64,000 nucleotides of DNA from Capronia americana. Lineage: Eukaryota > Ascomycota > Eurotiomycetes > Chaetothyriales > Herpotrichiellaceae. The translations under genes were made by a program, and so were the position numbers. Below the pieces are notes generated by a model that had not been told where the DNA came from, searched no databases, and saw nothing but the letters and a program-made list of their open reading frames with translations. The stretch is taken from the NCBI GenBank assembly GCA_016110215.1, contig JADWQD010000006.1:1860001-1924000 (forward strand), given 5' to 3'. This document shows positions 11,384-23,016 of the stretch, in pieces (within the stretch, counting starts at the first letter, position 1; every line of letters starts with the position of its first letter).

Positions 11384-12950
11384 CGTCCATGACTTCCGGG
11401 CCACCAAAACTCGTCCACAGGGACCTTTGCAGCGATTCTCTCGCGACCCGACGCCCTGAGATATTTAGTTACCGACTCAATATTTCTGACATATGCTGTG
11501 ATCATCTCGTCCTATGCGCTCCTTCATGGAAGTTATGTCCAATATGCTTCATTCAGGACGTACCGCCATCCCCTATTCTTGAGACAATCGATGTCTGGGA
11601 AGTCTGCATCGTGGCTATTTCCTCTCTCAACGGCATAGAAGGCCATGCTCATAACAGACCGTAACTGCACACTTCCTTGATTCCAATACCCCATCCGTTA
11701 CCTACTGCAACGTGATCACACTTTATTGCCATGAAGTTTTCCGTTGGCGAACCGAGCTCCGTTCTGATCTGATGATCCTGACAAAAACTCTACTAAAGCG
11801 TCTGCAGTATCAGGTCACCTTTCCGATTTTCCGCCGCCTCAAGGTCTCCTTGCGTTTCCGCCAGCGGATGTCTTTGTTCACGACTCTGGTCTGCGGACTA
11901 GAACCCTGTCCAGTACAGCCGAGGTGGGGAACTACGATGGATGTGGCGTACCTGCAACTATCATGCGCAGAAGTCGGATCTGGACCTAGCGGTGGCCACT
12001 CAATTGAGAGTGGTCAGATTCTGCCAACGAGTGCATACCGAAAACATGCCTCTTGTCGTGGCCTTCAGAAACAGCAAAATTCGGTTGTGAAGATGCTGCT
12101 TGGTCGTGTCAATCCGTGGAGGGTTCTTCTATCGCATGAGATATGAAGCAATGCCGACGAGGACGGGAAATATGGCAGGAGTTAGCTCCTGGGACGATAC
12201 GGCTGGGAGGCTACGGATATCTTCGTCGCTAACGAAGACTGACGACCACTTTTGCTGGTGGATGCTCCTTGTCTATAAGAAGCTAAAACAGCTCCTTCAT
12301 ACGGTATGACCATTCAAGGGGTGCCGATAATTACTGGCCTCATTCCACGTGGAAATACGCGAATGTTGCCTCCCAGGGCTGCGAGATCTAGACTCACCAA
12401 TGTCTACATGATCTCGAGCCACAACAGGAAGTAACGGCGTACAACTCCTTCTCGCCCTAATCCCTGGGAAGGGCAAATGGGTGAGAAAGATAAGCCACCG
12501 CGATAAAGCTTTCAGAGCGCCTCGACTTTGCCGGTTGCAGTATGATTGCCCAGGCCACCCAGGCTTGGCACAGGCGGGTGATCACCTGGAATGTAACCGC
12601 CGCCGACAATCAGTACTGCTTTGCTTGGCCTGTGTCGTTGTCTTTACGCGTCTCTTGACCGGAGGCCAGGCTCAATAGGCTATCGCGTGCTGGATAACAG
12701 CATCCAGGGCACGTGGTGATCTCCTTCCAGAACACCGAAAAGAAATGCAGATGGCCCTTGTGGGGCTCAGCCATTCCTGTTTATCTCGTCTTTCTGCCGC
12801 TTCATCGTGGCCTACAAACTAGAATCCGCAGGGGGAAACATCCTGGTCAATCGTGGAGATGCCCGCAGCTATTACTGGTTGGGAGCGAAAGTCCCATCCG
12901 GTAGTCGATATGGACAATTTTTCCACCTCTGGTCCTTATCTGTGCTCGCA

Positions 12951-12956
12951 TATATA
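12951..12956 (+). promoter_or_regulatory. TATA-like element of the amino acid permease gene
   Basis: TATATA lies 61 nt upstream of ATG 13017. Position and sequence fit a core promoter. No further support is visible. Confidence 0.35.
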
Positions 12957-13016
12957 GGTACCACGGGAAGCCCGTTGGACGACCATGCTCATCGGCGCCT
13001 ACACCACCGTAGCAAC

Positions 13017-14864
13017 ATGGACCACGAAAAAGACAGCAAGCAGATCCACAGCGGAGAGGCGGTCGTCGTCGCGGAAGAGCCATTGCGAGATGGCGACGTG
13101 TACGGGAGACGTCTTTCCGTGACTGAATGGGCCAAGTATCGTCAGACGAAGCGAGGTCTTACTCCTCGGTGAGTGTGTCCCTGGGACTGGTCCCATGGTG
13201 CGAAGGGCAGATTAGTGTCTTCGCTCCTGTCACCCTAAGAGTCCAGCGCTAATTGCACAATAGTCACGTTCAATTAATGGCGATCGGTGGAAGCATAGGA
13301 ACAGCTCTCTTTGTGGGCATTGGTGGCAGTCTCAAGAATGCTGGCCCCCTCTCACTTCTTCTGGGCTACCTATTCTGGGGCCTCCTCTTTATGTGGCCGG
13401 CCTACATCCTGGTGGGAGAGATGCTCGCATGGCTGCCTGTACGAGGCACCATTTTCGAGCTTAGCGGCCGATACATTGACCCTGCTCTGGGATTCGCCAT
13501 GGGCTGGACCTACTTCTTCGCCGGGGCGATGCTTGTCTGCACCGAGTATGCTGCTGTCGCCACGGTCATGACTTATTGGAACACCAGCGTGAATCCTGCT
13601 GTTTGGGTTACAATGGCTCTGGTGGTCTGCGTCTTCTTCAATCTTGTGGCTGTGAGGTAGGTCTACCGCGAAGATCACGCACACTGCCTTCAGGCTCTAA
13701 TCATGGCAATGCAGATGGTACGGCGAGTCCGAATTCATCATGGCCTCGACCAAGATCCTCCTTCTTATCGGGCTTATACTCCTTACTTTCATCACCATGG
13801 TCGGTGGGAATCCCAAACACGATGCATATGGCTTCCGCTACTGGAAACATGGCATGGCGATGCACCCATATTACACCACCGGCACCACCGGACGTTTTCT
13901 CGGCTTCTGGGCCGTTGTTCGATATGCTGCTTTCACGATCTCTGGACCAGACTTGATCGCCCTTGCAGCAGGCGAAATCCAGAATCCACGGAGGACAATT
14001 CCCCGCGTCTGCCGCCTCGTCTTCTACCGGCTGGTGGGCTTCTACGTTGTGGGCGTGTTCTGTGTTGGAATCATATGCTCGTCTCGAGATGCTCGACTCA
14101 TCAGTGCCATCAGCAGCGGGAAAGCCGGTGCAGCCGCTTCGCCTTGGGTCGTGGGAATCCAGAACTTGGGCATTACCGGCCTCCCGAGCTTCATCAACGC
14201 GCTCATTCTTCTGTCCGGCCTCTCCTGCGGCAACGCCTATCTTTACTCTACCAGCCGAACGCTCTATTCGCTCGCTCGAGACGGCCAGGCACCCAAGTTC
14301 TTGATGAAGTGCACCAAATCTGGAATCCCGACCTATTGTGTTCTAGTGGTCACCGTCATCTCTTTGATCACATACCTTGTCGCCTCCAACTCGGCGGTGA
14401 CGGTTTTCTACTGGTTTATTTCCATTTGCACCATCACTTTTATCCTGACTTACACGGGCATGGTATGGACCTACCTCGGCTGGTACCGCGCCCTCAAGGC
14501 CCAAGGAATCGATCGCGACATTCTTCCGTACAAGGCACCTTTCGCGCCTTACATCGCATGGCTAGCCATCGGCGTCGGTTGTGTCGTCATGCTGTTCATC
14601 GGCTTTGACTGCTTCGTGCCCTGGAGCACCCAGGGGTTTATCACCAGCTATTTTGGGCTCGCGTATGGTGTCTTTATGTTCGTTTTCTGGAAGGTCGTGA
14701 AGCGCACGAAGTGGGTAGACCCCAAGACCGCCGACATCTGGAGTGGGAAGGCCGAGATCGATGAAGAGTGTAAAGAATGGGAAGACGTCCAATTCCAGGA
14801 GTTGGAGAAGGCGCGATTCGCACAGATGAATATAGTCAGGAGGACCTGGGAGAGGATTTGGTAG
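13017..14864 (+). CDS. Amino acid permease, YAT (yeast amino acid transporter) family, 564 aa
   Basis: Three exons: 13017-13168, 13264-13656 and 13715-14864. Intron 1 (95 nt, GTGAGT..TAG) splits LTPR|HVQLMAIGGSIG. Intron 2 (58 nt, GTAGGT..CAG) restores AVRWYGESEF. Both joins recreate family signatures that no unspliced frame contains. The mature protein has a hydrophilic N terminus, the TM1 motif HVQLMAIGGSIGTALFVGIG, about 12 membrane spans, SGPDLIALAAGEIQNPRRTI, and a C-terminal tail ending TWERIW. It is a plasma-membrane proton-coupled amino acid importer of the APC superfamily. Substrate range is not readable from sequence. An upstream in-frame extension exists, but ATG 13017 gives the usual N-terminal length. 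Confidence 0.94.
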
Positions 14865-15422
14865 GGGGTGTTACAGCAGCCGTCGCTGCCCGGTGTTCCT
14901 GAGAGACCCGGTTGTGAAGGGTCCGTCTGCTTGTATCGCAACGCCCTCGGCTCAAATATCGTATTATATCAAGCGACATTGTATGAGAGCACTGGCCACC
15001 GGTCTTCCAGAACCACATTATCACGACGGGTGCGTTGAACTAGGCTTGCTCTCAAGTATACCGGGAATTGCTCGGAGCCAGGTACTGTACGAAGTACATT
15101 ATTTAATTCCTCTAACGTTCCGGCAAGGGATACTTCCGGGGCCAATCACAAGGCGTGCTTCCCCATCAGTCTCCACTAAAAGTGCATCACGCAACGTCCG
15201 AACGAGGGGTGCCTCCCGACGATCCGTCTTGGCATTGCATTCTCCATCCTCCGGTGTCGGTGTCGTTGTCGCAAGGCTTTGGTACGCAGCGTCCATTTCG
15301 AGCACCACATCGTCGGGATACAACACACCGCGTCGATATTGGACGCTGCTCCAGCTTCAGAATACAAACAGTCCCGGGGCCTCTTTCCGTCGACTGGTTT
15401 CCTCTGATTTCAAGGCCTCGAA
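14865..15422. other. Intergenic region between permease and DUF2470 gene
   Basis: The 558 bp hold the permease 3' flank and the promoter of the next gene. A CCAAT pentanucleotide lies at about 15142, some 280 nt before the next start codon. No gene is seen. Confidence 0.5.
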
Positions 15423-16154
15423 ATGGCGACGTCTAATGCCGCGCCGTCCACGCCGACGGCAACAGCACGTGGACCTCCAGACGCAGCAGCAATGAAGAAC
15501 CGCATCCTCACACACATGAATGCCGATCACCAACTCTCACTACGCCTCTACTTGCAACACTACTCTCACGTTCCTTCTGCGGGCACTATCTCGGCCCGGA
15601 TGTTGGACATCACGCCCGAACACATGATCGTGGAATCTAGCTACGGACGCCACGTGATACCCTTCGAACCGCCGATGAAGTCTCTTATGGAAGCCCGGGA
15701 ACGACTGGTCGACATGCACGTCTTCTGCCTCAAGGAGTTGGATCTATCTGACGTGGTAATCAAGGGCTACGTCCCGCCTGATCGAGCATGGCAGTGGATG
15801 CTCAGCGGGTTGTGCTTGCTAATTTTCTCGACCTTCCCTTTCCGCGAGTCTTTGAGACCGGAGTCTGCATCCGTCATCGCGAAGATCTGGAGTCTCGGTG
15901 GGGTGGCGCCTTGGCTGGCCAGGCTGAGCTACACACTCTCGCCGCTGGTTTTGGGGTTCATCGTCGTGGCTCATTCTGGCGAAGCGGTGTGGTTCATCAA
16001 CCGACGCTTGAAGAGGCATTGGGTTGAGATGGGCACGGTTGTCTGGTGGTGCTGGGTCGTCGATTGTCTGTTGGAGGGTGCTGGGTGTTTGACCCGGTTC
16101 GATCGCGTGGTGAAGAAGGTGGAGGCCGAGAAGAAGACAGGCGGGAAGCACTGA
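15423..16154 (+). CDS. DUF2470-domain integral membrane protein, 243 aa
   Basis: Single exon. Residues about 20-105 form a DUF2470 domain, which is also the C-terminal module of HugZ-like haem-associated proteins. It starts AAAMKNRILTHMNADHQLSL, with the conserved HMNADH core, and continues through MLDITPEHMIVES. The C-terminal half has about three hydrophobic segments: WMLSGLCLLIFSTFPF, a second near SYTLSPLVLGFIVVAH, and a third around VVWWCWVVDCLLEG. It ends in a basic tail. This soluble-domain-plus-membrane layout is a known fungal arrangement of unknown role. Haem binding would be an inference only. Confidence 0.82.
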   Translation: MATSNAAPSTPTATARGPPDAAAMKNRILTHMNADHQLSLRLYLQHYSHVPSAGTISARMLDITPEHMIVESSYGRHVIPFEPPMKSLMEARERLVDMHVFCLKELDLSDVVIKGYVPPDRAWQWMLSGLCLLIFSTFPFRESLRPESASVIAKIWSLGGVAPWLARLSYTLSPLVLGFIVVAHSGEAVWFINRRLKRHWVEMGTVVWWCWVVDCLLEGAGCLTRFDRVVKKVEAEKKTGGKH

Positions 16155-16722
16155 TTTGGGACCCTTATTATCATGAGAAGCAAGGAGGATGTCACGGGCC
16201 AACTAGAGCAACACCCTTTTGTTCGTAGTCTTGTTCAGCCGATCGATGCCTTCATATAAATGCCCTGATGGCGGATGCCAAGTCCTCGATCGCAGGCAAT
16301 ACTTCCGTGATGGACAAGAGCAGTCTGACCTATATACGACATGCGCATTATATCTGTGATTGTACGAGGTACATAGCAAGGTCGGTGGGCACTCAATGGG
16401 GGCTGCGGGCAACTGCTGGTCTTGACGTCGCAAGGCTGCGCAAGGCTGCGCCCAGAATCCAATTCGGCCCGGCGCTCGTCTTGGCAGCAGCAACTGCGTC
16501 TCGTCCTTTTCATTGCCATCACCACCTTCACTTCGCGGCAGTTGGCTATCCTCAGGTCGTCACCTTTCTGTCCCCTTCAACTCTTCACTATCTCTCACCT
16601 GTCGTGCTGCAGAAGGACCTCGTCACTCTTCGACAGATATTTCATACAATCATTCCTCCTTATTCATTCGCCCCTGTTCCAGCTGAACCAGCCACCTTCT
16701 TACCTCGCGTCTCCATTCCAAC
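16155..16722. other. Intergenic region upstream of the zinc-finger gene
   Basis: The 568 bp contain a 10-bp tandem duplication (CAAGGCTGCG twice, 16431-16450) and a CT-rich leader just before ATG 16723. No gene is seen. Confidence 0.5.
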
Positions 16723-18312
16723 ATGACCAAGAAGAAGCGTCATCATCCCGACGTCGAAGAAGTCCTTGCGCGACCATGGTGCTACTACTGCGAGCGCGAT
16801 TTCGACGACCTGAAAATTCTCATCAATCATCAGAAAGCCAAACACTTCAAGTGTGAAAAATGTGGCCGAAGACTGAATACCGCAGGAGGCTTGAGTGTCC
16901 ACATGAGTCAGGTCCACAAGGAGAATCTCACTGCCGTCGACAACGCCCTCCCCAACCGCGTTGGTCTTGACATAGAAATTTTCGGCATGGAGGGAATCCC
17001 AGAAGATATTGTTCAGCAACACAACCAGCGAGTCCTGACTAACTTCCACCAAGCCCAAGCTGAACGACAGGCGGCTAGTGGCAACAATGCCCAGAATGGT
17101 TCGCTCCCGACCGCTCCCAAGAAACCCAAGATCGAGCAGATTTCCGACATAAAGGCGCGATTAGCCGCGCATAAAGCTGCGAAGCTGGCGGCTGAGAATG
17201 GCGAGGGAGGATCCAGTGGTGGCAATACCCCAAAGACTCCTGCTGCTCCTCAACTTGCTCAACCTCAAGTGAATCCGGTAAGTCGTCTCAACTCCCTGTT
17301 TGGTCACGTAGGCTCATCCCACTTGCAGGCCGCAACTCCCGCCTATCCCGGATATCAACAGCCGTACGCCGTGCCACCTACCAACGGTTCGTACAGTCAA
17401 CCTCCATCTTTTGCGCAGCCAGCTGCTCCTGTTTCTGCTCCATATCAGGCACCGCCTGCCTATCCTACCATCGCATCTCCGCCTGCGGTCAGAGGCTATG
17501 GTCAAACACCAACACCACAACCTGGACAGCCAGGGTACACCCAGCCGTATGGTCAACAGCCATATGCTCCACCACCGACAGCGCCCTTCCAGCAACAAGC
17601 GTCGCCGGTTGGGTATCCCCCACAACCGAGCTATTCACCGCCGCAGTATCAACCACAATATCCAGGTCAGTCGTTCCCCGGTCAGCCGGCTGGACCACCT
17701 CGTCCGCCTTATGCTGGCTCTCCAGCTCCAGGGTTTCCACAACCAGCTCCGCCTCTTGTGCAGCCGTCACTTTCTCCTGCTACAAACGGTAATTTTCCTG
17801 CACCAGTACGCACTGGCAGTGTAAGTCTACCTTCTGCTCCAGGATTGCCGCAGAGACCAGCATTTGGTGCTCCACCAGTCAATGCTTTCCAATTCCAGCA
17901 AATGCATCAAGGTCAGCTCCCTGCTTCACAGTCGCATAACGTTGTGCCCCAGTACGCGCCAGGCCAAGCCGCATCAAGTTCAGCTGCACAACCCTCGCCA
18001 CAGCCCGCCGCCGCCGCCGCCGAAGCCGCTTCTTCTCTTGACGATTTGATCTCGAATGCCTCGAAACAAGCAGACGCCAACGCGGCAGCCGCAGCTGCTG
18101 CTGCCTCTGTCAAGACTGCAACGCCACCAGTCACCGCTCCTCCTACCGCCGAGCCCGTTGAAGACAAAGCAGGACCGAAGAAAGAGAAGGAGAAGGAGAA
18201 ACCAAAATCAACCAGGTTGGTCTATTCCGATAACGAGACGAGTCCCGAAGAGAAAATGGCTAGGTTGGCCAAATACGCATTTACCCCTGCACAGAAGACA
18301 ATCGTGGTGTAG
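16723..18312 (+). CDS. BuGZ/ZNF207-like C2H2 zinc-finger protein
   Basis: The N terminus matches the BuGZ/ZNF207 family closely: RPWCYYCERDFDDLKILINH, then HQKAKHFKCEKCGRRL, LSVHMSQVHKE and LDIEIFGMEGIPED, comprising two C2H2 fingers and the following conserved block. The rest is a long Pro/Gln/Tyr-rich disordered region with poly-Ala runs, ending in a conserved-looking basic segment (STRLVYSDNETSPEEKMARL). Animal BuGZ binds Bub3 and spindle microtubules and phase-separates. The fungal role is less clear, and spliceosome association is possible. A phase-0, 51-nt segment 17278-17328 has intron signals (GTAAGT..CTCAAC..CTTGCAG) but no stop, so the protein is 529 residues unspliced or 512 if spliced. 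Confidence 0.88.
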   Translation: MTKKKRHHPDVEEVLARPWCYYCERDFDDLKILINHQKAKHFKCEKCGRRLNTAGGLSVHMSQVHKENLTAVDNALPNRVGLDIEIFGMEGIPEDIVQQHNQRVLTNFHQAQAERQAASGNNAQNGSLPTAPKKPKIEQISDIKARLAAHKAAKLAAENGEGGSSGGNTPKTPAAPQLAQPQVNPVSRLNSLFGHVGSSHLQAATPAYPGYQQPYAVPPTNGSYSQPPSFAQPAAPVSAPYQAPPAYPTIASPPAVRGYGQTPTPQPGQPGYTQPYGQQPYAPPPTAPFQQQASPVGYPPQPSYSPPQYQPQYPGQSFPGQPAGPPRPPYAGSPAPGFPQPAPPLVQPSLSPATNGNFPAPVRTGSVSLPSAPGLPQRPAFGAPPVNAFQFQQMHQGQLPASQSHNVVPQYAPGQAASSSAAQPSPQPAAAAAEAASSLDDLISNASKQADANAAAAAAAASVKTATPPVTAPPTAEPVEDKAGPKKEKEKEKPKSTRLVYSDNETSPEEKMARLAKYAFTPAQKTIVV

Positions 18313-19419
18313 GACCAAGCGCACGAGTTTGTTCGTATCGACCAGCCTCTCGGCCTTCTTCATCAGCACAAGACCTTTTGGGCAGAGGCAGCGGACGGAG
18401 CCATCTTCAGCTAAGTCACGCGACTGTCATTCGGCTGACATTCTCCTTCACCACCGTTTCTTGTCATTTTACTAGCCTCGAACCACGGCGTGTGCCTGTG
18501 CGTGTGTACCGCTCTTGATGAGTGAAAGGCATGGTCGGGCATCCTGGGTGAGTGCAGCACGCTCAAGGCAGGTTCAATTATCACTGCTGGGAGGAGGACA
18601 ACTGACACAGGAGGACGTTCATCTTCGCTACCCCGACTATTTGTGTTTCGGAGTCACCTAGTCATATCGGCTTCGACTGACTCCATCCGGTACGACCGAA
18701 GTCGAGAGTTGGAAGGGATGGGGAGTTCTTTCGGGAGCGAAGGCAGCATTTAGCATTCGGATACCAAGGCTGCTTGCTTGTAAGTGCAAGACGGTTGGTG
18801 TCTCCCTATTCTAGTCTTGTTTCAATGCTATCCTGCTGCACCAATGTTCCGGCACCCTGCAGACACCGTGTCTGCTATCGCCGTCGCGCGCTCCCCAACT
18901 GTCTGTCGGTCGTGGTCGTGATATGCAACGCTACAACACTAAATCACAATGCTACCTTGCGCGATGGGTCGAGCGCCTATCTAATTCTACGCTACGCTAA
19001 TCTATCTACAACGAAACAAGAACCGGACCACGCTCCACGTAAGTTGGATTCATTACTCAAATCAGCTCGGTTCCTGGAGGCCCCGCGTGCCTCGACAGCT
19101 CGTTATGGTATCTTTTGCAGGCCGGGGTGTCTCTGGTTCCACCCGCCTCGATGGGCTCGTTCAGCTTCATCTTCGTTGGCACACTCGGTGCTCTTTTCAT
19201 GTCTTTCATGCCGTGTACGCCATTGTACATCATGTCTCTAGGCACCCCACACCTAACCCCAGACCAGCCCCGTCCCACAGCTTTTTCGCATTGTCATGAT
19301 CCGTCCATGGTGCCGCCTCCTCACGTCTCGCCAAGAATCTGTCCACGCACGGTGGTTTGCCTCTGTTATCTCGCTAGATTGAACGTACTGTAGATACCAT
19401 GAATGCAGATTCCCCCCGC
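18313..19419. other. Intergenic region between convergent genes
   Basis: About 1.1 kb between the 3' ends of the zinc-finger gene and kap104. It should contain both 3' UTRs. No coding or RNA gene is recognised. Confidence 0.5.
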
Positions 19420-22412
19420 TCATGCACCGCCGACTCCGTACCCGTCTCTCAACTTGGCCCTCACCGGGGCGCTCAAGCCAGAGACAAACCCTTCGAATCT
19501 CTCCCGGCCAATCAAGCCGCTGAATCCATCGATCACGCGTGCAAAACTTGCCCTCACGTCGTTGTACTCCTGGCCCTGCCGGCCTTTGAGTGGGAACTGC
19601 GCGATCGCGCCCATGTACAGCGCCAGTGACTGCTCCATGGCTTGGGGGTTCTTCTCGAGGATGTTGTTGAAGCCTATGAAGGCCGAGGCCTTCTCGTGCG
19701 ACGTGCTGATCTTGCCCATGGACTGAAGGAACGGCTCGGCGAGCTCGCCTAGGAACGGGGCGAGCTGGACAGGGCAGGACAGGCCGAGACGCCCGAGGGC
19801 CGTGGCGGCATTCTCGCTCGCCGCGTCGGGGACTTCTTCGTTGGTGATCAGCGACAAGAGCCCGCGGTAGAGAGGTTCGACGTAGGTGTCCAGATGCGAC
19901 GGGGATGACCGGGCGGCGATTTCCCCGAGTGACCAGCATACGTTGGCCAGGACGTTAAAGCCGTTCTCGGAGTCCGTGTCGGGAATGGCATCGAGGTCGA
20001 GTTGGCGGATCAGGATCGGAATCAGCTTGGGCAGGTACGACTCCAGTGATGGATACAGGGCAATCGCGCAGTCGCCGAGCACTGCATATGCAGATTGTCG
20101 GACGTCCGTAGTGGGATCCTCCATGCAGAAACTCAACAGGTCGAAGAACTGAGGTTGGGAGTTTTGAACGAGCGGAGCCGACTTCTCGGGCGGAATGGCC
20201 TGGATGATCGCACTGAGGAGATCGAGCGCCGTGACGATGAAGTCCTTGTCGGGTTGGTCGACCGTCTGGCCACTCAGGAACGCCATGTGCTGCTGCAAAT
20301 TCGCGTAGATCAACTTGATGCACCTGTCGAAGATGGGCGGTGTGAATTGCGCAAAGGTATCGCCGTAGGCCATGGCTATGTAGCCGAGACAACCGAGCAG
20401 AGGGAACATTTCGCGACTGTCGTCTTGGGTCTTATTCCACCGTTCGATGAGCGCTGGCATGAGGAGGTCGACGAGCGGTGGCTTGGCGATCTCGGGCCCG
20501 ACGTTGTCTGCAAGAGTTTGCAGGCAGTCGTACAGGATGTACATGTTTTTATCCTTGTACCGTCTGAAGCACTCGGTGAATTGACGCAGGATAGGTTCGA
20601 CGTACGGTTTCAACTTGTCGCCGGATTTTTCCTCAAGCGAGGCGAACGAGCTGGCACCTGCTTCTTGCACCTTCTTGTTGTTGTCGAGCATGCGCTGTAG
20701 AAGGCCCTCCATCATAGGTTCGAAGTAGCGCTGTTTTTCGGCGGGCGTTTCGAGGCGGGCCGCCCATTCAGAGTATCGTGCTAGACACCAGCAGGTGATT
20801 TGGCGGACGACGGGTTCCTCATCGGAAAGGCGGGAGATGAGGAAAGGAACGAGTTCGGGAAGATGAGGTGAGACGACTTCCATGCATCCTTCTGCGATGG
20901 CGCCCAGGGCAAGAACTGCAGCTTCGCGCTTCGGCCACAGGGTGTGAGAGAGGTTCTCCTTGAGGTACGGCAGAATAATCTCGAACACCTTCGCGTGATA
21001 GTTGACAGCGAAAACATCCAACGCCGCGGCGGAGCATTTACGCAGACTCCATGCGTTCTCGGGATCTTCATCATCCCATTCATCCTCATCTTCTTCGTCG
21101 CCGTCGACTTCCCCTTCCTCAAGGTCGGCCTTTGGCTGTGGTGTCCCGTTGCGCTGGGGCGTTCCCGGGAGCGACTCCTCGTCCTTGATCAACACAACAC
21201 CTCTGCCAGCCTTGGTCTGGGCAAATTGAGGTTTGACGTCTTCGACCCGATCTTCTACGTCTGCGTTGTTTTCGTCGCCGCCGAGCCTCAAGGCGTCTTC
21301 TTCTCCGTAAACCATACCTGCGAGCAGAACCGGGATGATTCGCTCCAGATAAGGACCCATCTGATCGCGCAGTTGGTCTTGTTCGCCTACGCTGAGCCAG
21401 AACTCAGCTGCGTCCAAAGCGAGCTCCGGGTGGTCTGCCGACTGCTGCTGGGCGAGGATGTAATCCACCAATCCTCCAAGATGAGGAACGAGCATGTCCG
21501 GCCTCGAGTCGACGAGCTGTACAAGTGACTGGCATACTATGCGTCTGACTTGAACATCTGGATCTGTAGCGAGCTGGAAGATGGTTTGGAGGTAGACGTC
21601 CAACGCCGAGAACAGAACCTGCGACTTTTGCGGGATGAAGGATTTGAGCGTGCTGAGCGCGAATGTCCTGACTTTGGGGTTTGGATGGCTGGCGTACTCC
21701 AACAATTTGGGCACAATCACGGCCATGGGTCGTTGGCCTTGGAATTCCTTGTCGAGCAGCTTCCGGTTGTCCTCGCACACCTTCGCCAAGGCGCCCATAG
21801 CGCCCTCTTGCGTTTCTGCCGAGACATTTCCGCTGGTGTTGCTGACGAGAGCCAGCAGCTCTTGCAAGATCTCTGGCCATTGTAGTAAACCGCCCTGCTG
21901 CACCGTCTCCGTGATGACGGTCCCAGCGAAACTGCGCAACTGGGAATTCACATCTCGAAGAACGTTGAGCGTGGCAGCTTTGATGTACGCTAGTTGATCT
22001 TGGGGGATTTGAGAATAGAAGAGTTTGATGTGATTTTTGAGGTTGACGGCAGCCGCATATCGGATGAGAAAGAGGCTGGGCGCTGCCAGATTGAGGGTCC
22101 GGCCGAGCTCCGGAGTGCTGAAGATGTAGGTGAGGTAGTTGACGTAGTCATTGTTGTTGCGCGCATTCATAAGCATCTGCAAGTTCGGCGGAGCGTTGAG
22201 TTAGCGAACGGTCCTACTCTTGGAAGGTCCGGACTGTTCTGAGGGACCCGCGTGGGTCTCGTTACCCCGGATTTGGTCCCGGCCAAGGTTCAGACAGATC
22301 AACGACATACCAGCTCAGCTTCTTTCTGCTTTTCTCTGTCATGGCCACTGAGAGAGTTTTTCAGGTATTCCGACAATTGTCTCAGTCCATCCTCCTCCGG
22401 TCGCCACGTCAT
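19420..22412 (-). CDS. kap104: Importin beta-2 / transportin Kap104, 952 aa
   Basis: Two exons: 22412-22311 (starting MTWRPEEDGLRQLSEYLKNS) and 22176-19420. They join in phase 0 across a 134-nt intron (GTATGT..CTTGCAG). Exon 1 supplies the first HEAT helix of the family. The body is a continuous HEAT-repeat superhelix. It has the diagnostic acidic loop (EEGEVDGDEEDEDEWDDEDP, about residues 340-370) followed by AWSLRKCSAAALDVFA and LALGAIAEGCMEVVSPHLPE, which separate transportin from other karyopherins. It imports PY-NLS cargoes such as hnRNP-type RNA-binding proteins, with Ran-GTP displacing cargo through the acidic loop. The C terminus ends normally (VRAKLRDGYGVGGA). Confidence 0.95.
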
Positions 22413-23016
22413 GACGGGCACCGTCGCCGGGGGCTCTTCAATATCAGGGTAAACGGGACAAATGTGAGGTTTGCGACGAGGTGAGGGTGATATGACGGAC
22501 TCGTTGGATCTTTCGGTGGCGCCTGCTGTGGGCAAAAACGGTGACAAGCGCAACGGCGTTGGAGATGAGGTGAGGTAGGTTTCAATGTTCTCTCACGTTG
22601 CCGTGAACCTGAACTTGAAGTTAGCGGCAACTTTTTCTCCAAAACCCGCGATTTTCACAGGTTGGGCGGTCGGGCATACATGACAGACACCACCCCACAG
22701 ATCTGAGGAGTCAGGACTGGCCGTCTCCGTCAATGCACTTTCTCAGGACAGGGTCAAGGCCGTAACAGGGCGACTTTTGCACAAGTTCAGTTCATGCGAA
22801 TTGGAGAAATGAAACTCTGCGACAACCAGATCGTCACTAGCGTCGCTAGCGTCACATAAATTCATTTGATCCGTATTGAGTGATGACTAAGTCGGGACTG
22901 GATTTTCAATAATCCGAGCTGTAACCCTCTCCTCCCTTTCAAGTGGCTATGCATGGGAGAGTGAGAACGAGGGTACGACGGGTTAAGAATACGCTGGGCA
23001 TGAGTCGTTTCCATGT
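22413..23016. other. kap104 promoter region and SAC phosphatase gene 3' flank
   Basis: The 604 bp hold no recognisable gene. A small direct repeat of CGCTAGCGTC type lies near 22837-22852. Confidence 0.45.

Larger units (their letters stand above)
10448..13016. other. 2.6-kb intergenic region without recognisable gene
   Basis: Frames are short and show no family signature on either strand. The region contains a near-perfect 27-nt palindrome at 11357-11383 and, at its right end, a TATATA element 61 nt before the permease start. The left end is the cdc24 3' flank. Confidence 0.5.

Noticed and set aside
17819..17851. Second GTAAGT in the BuGZ-like gene
   Set aside because: Only CAG acceptors 22-33 nt away are present, which is too short for an intron. 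It lies in the normal Pro-rich coding stretch.
19253..19939. 228-codon minus-strand frame overlapping kap104
   Set aside because: It is a shadow of the real kap104 frame, with Arg/Pro-rich out-of-frame composition.
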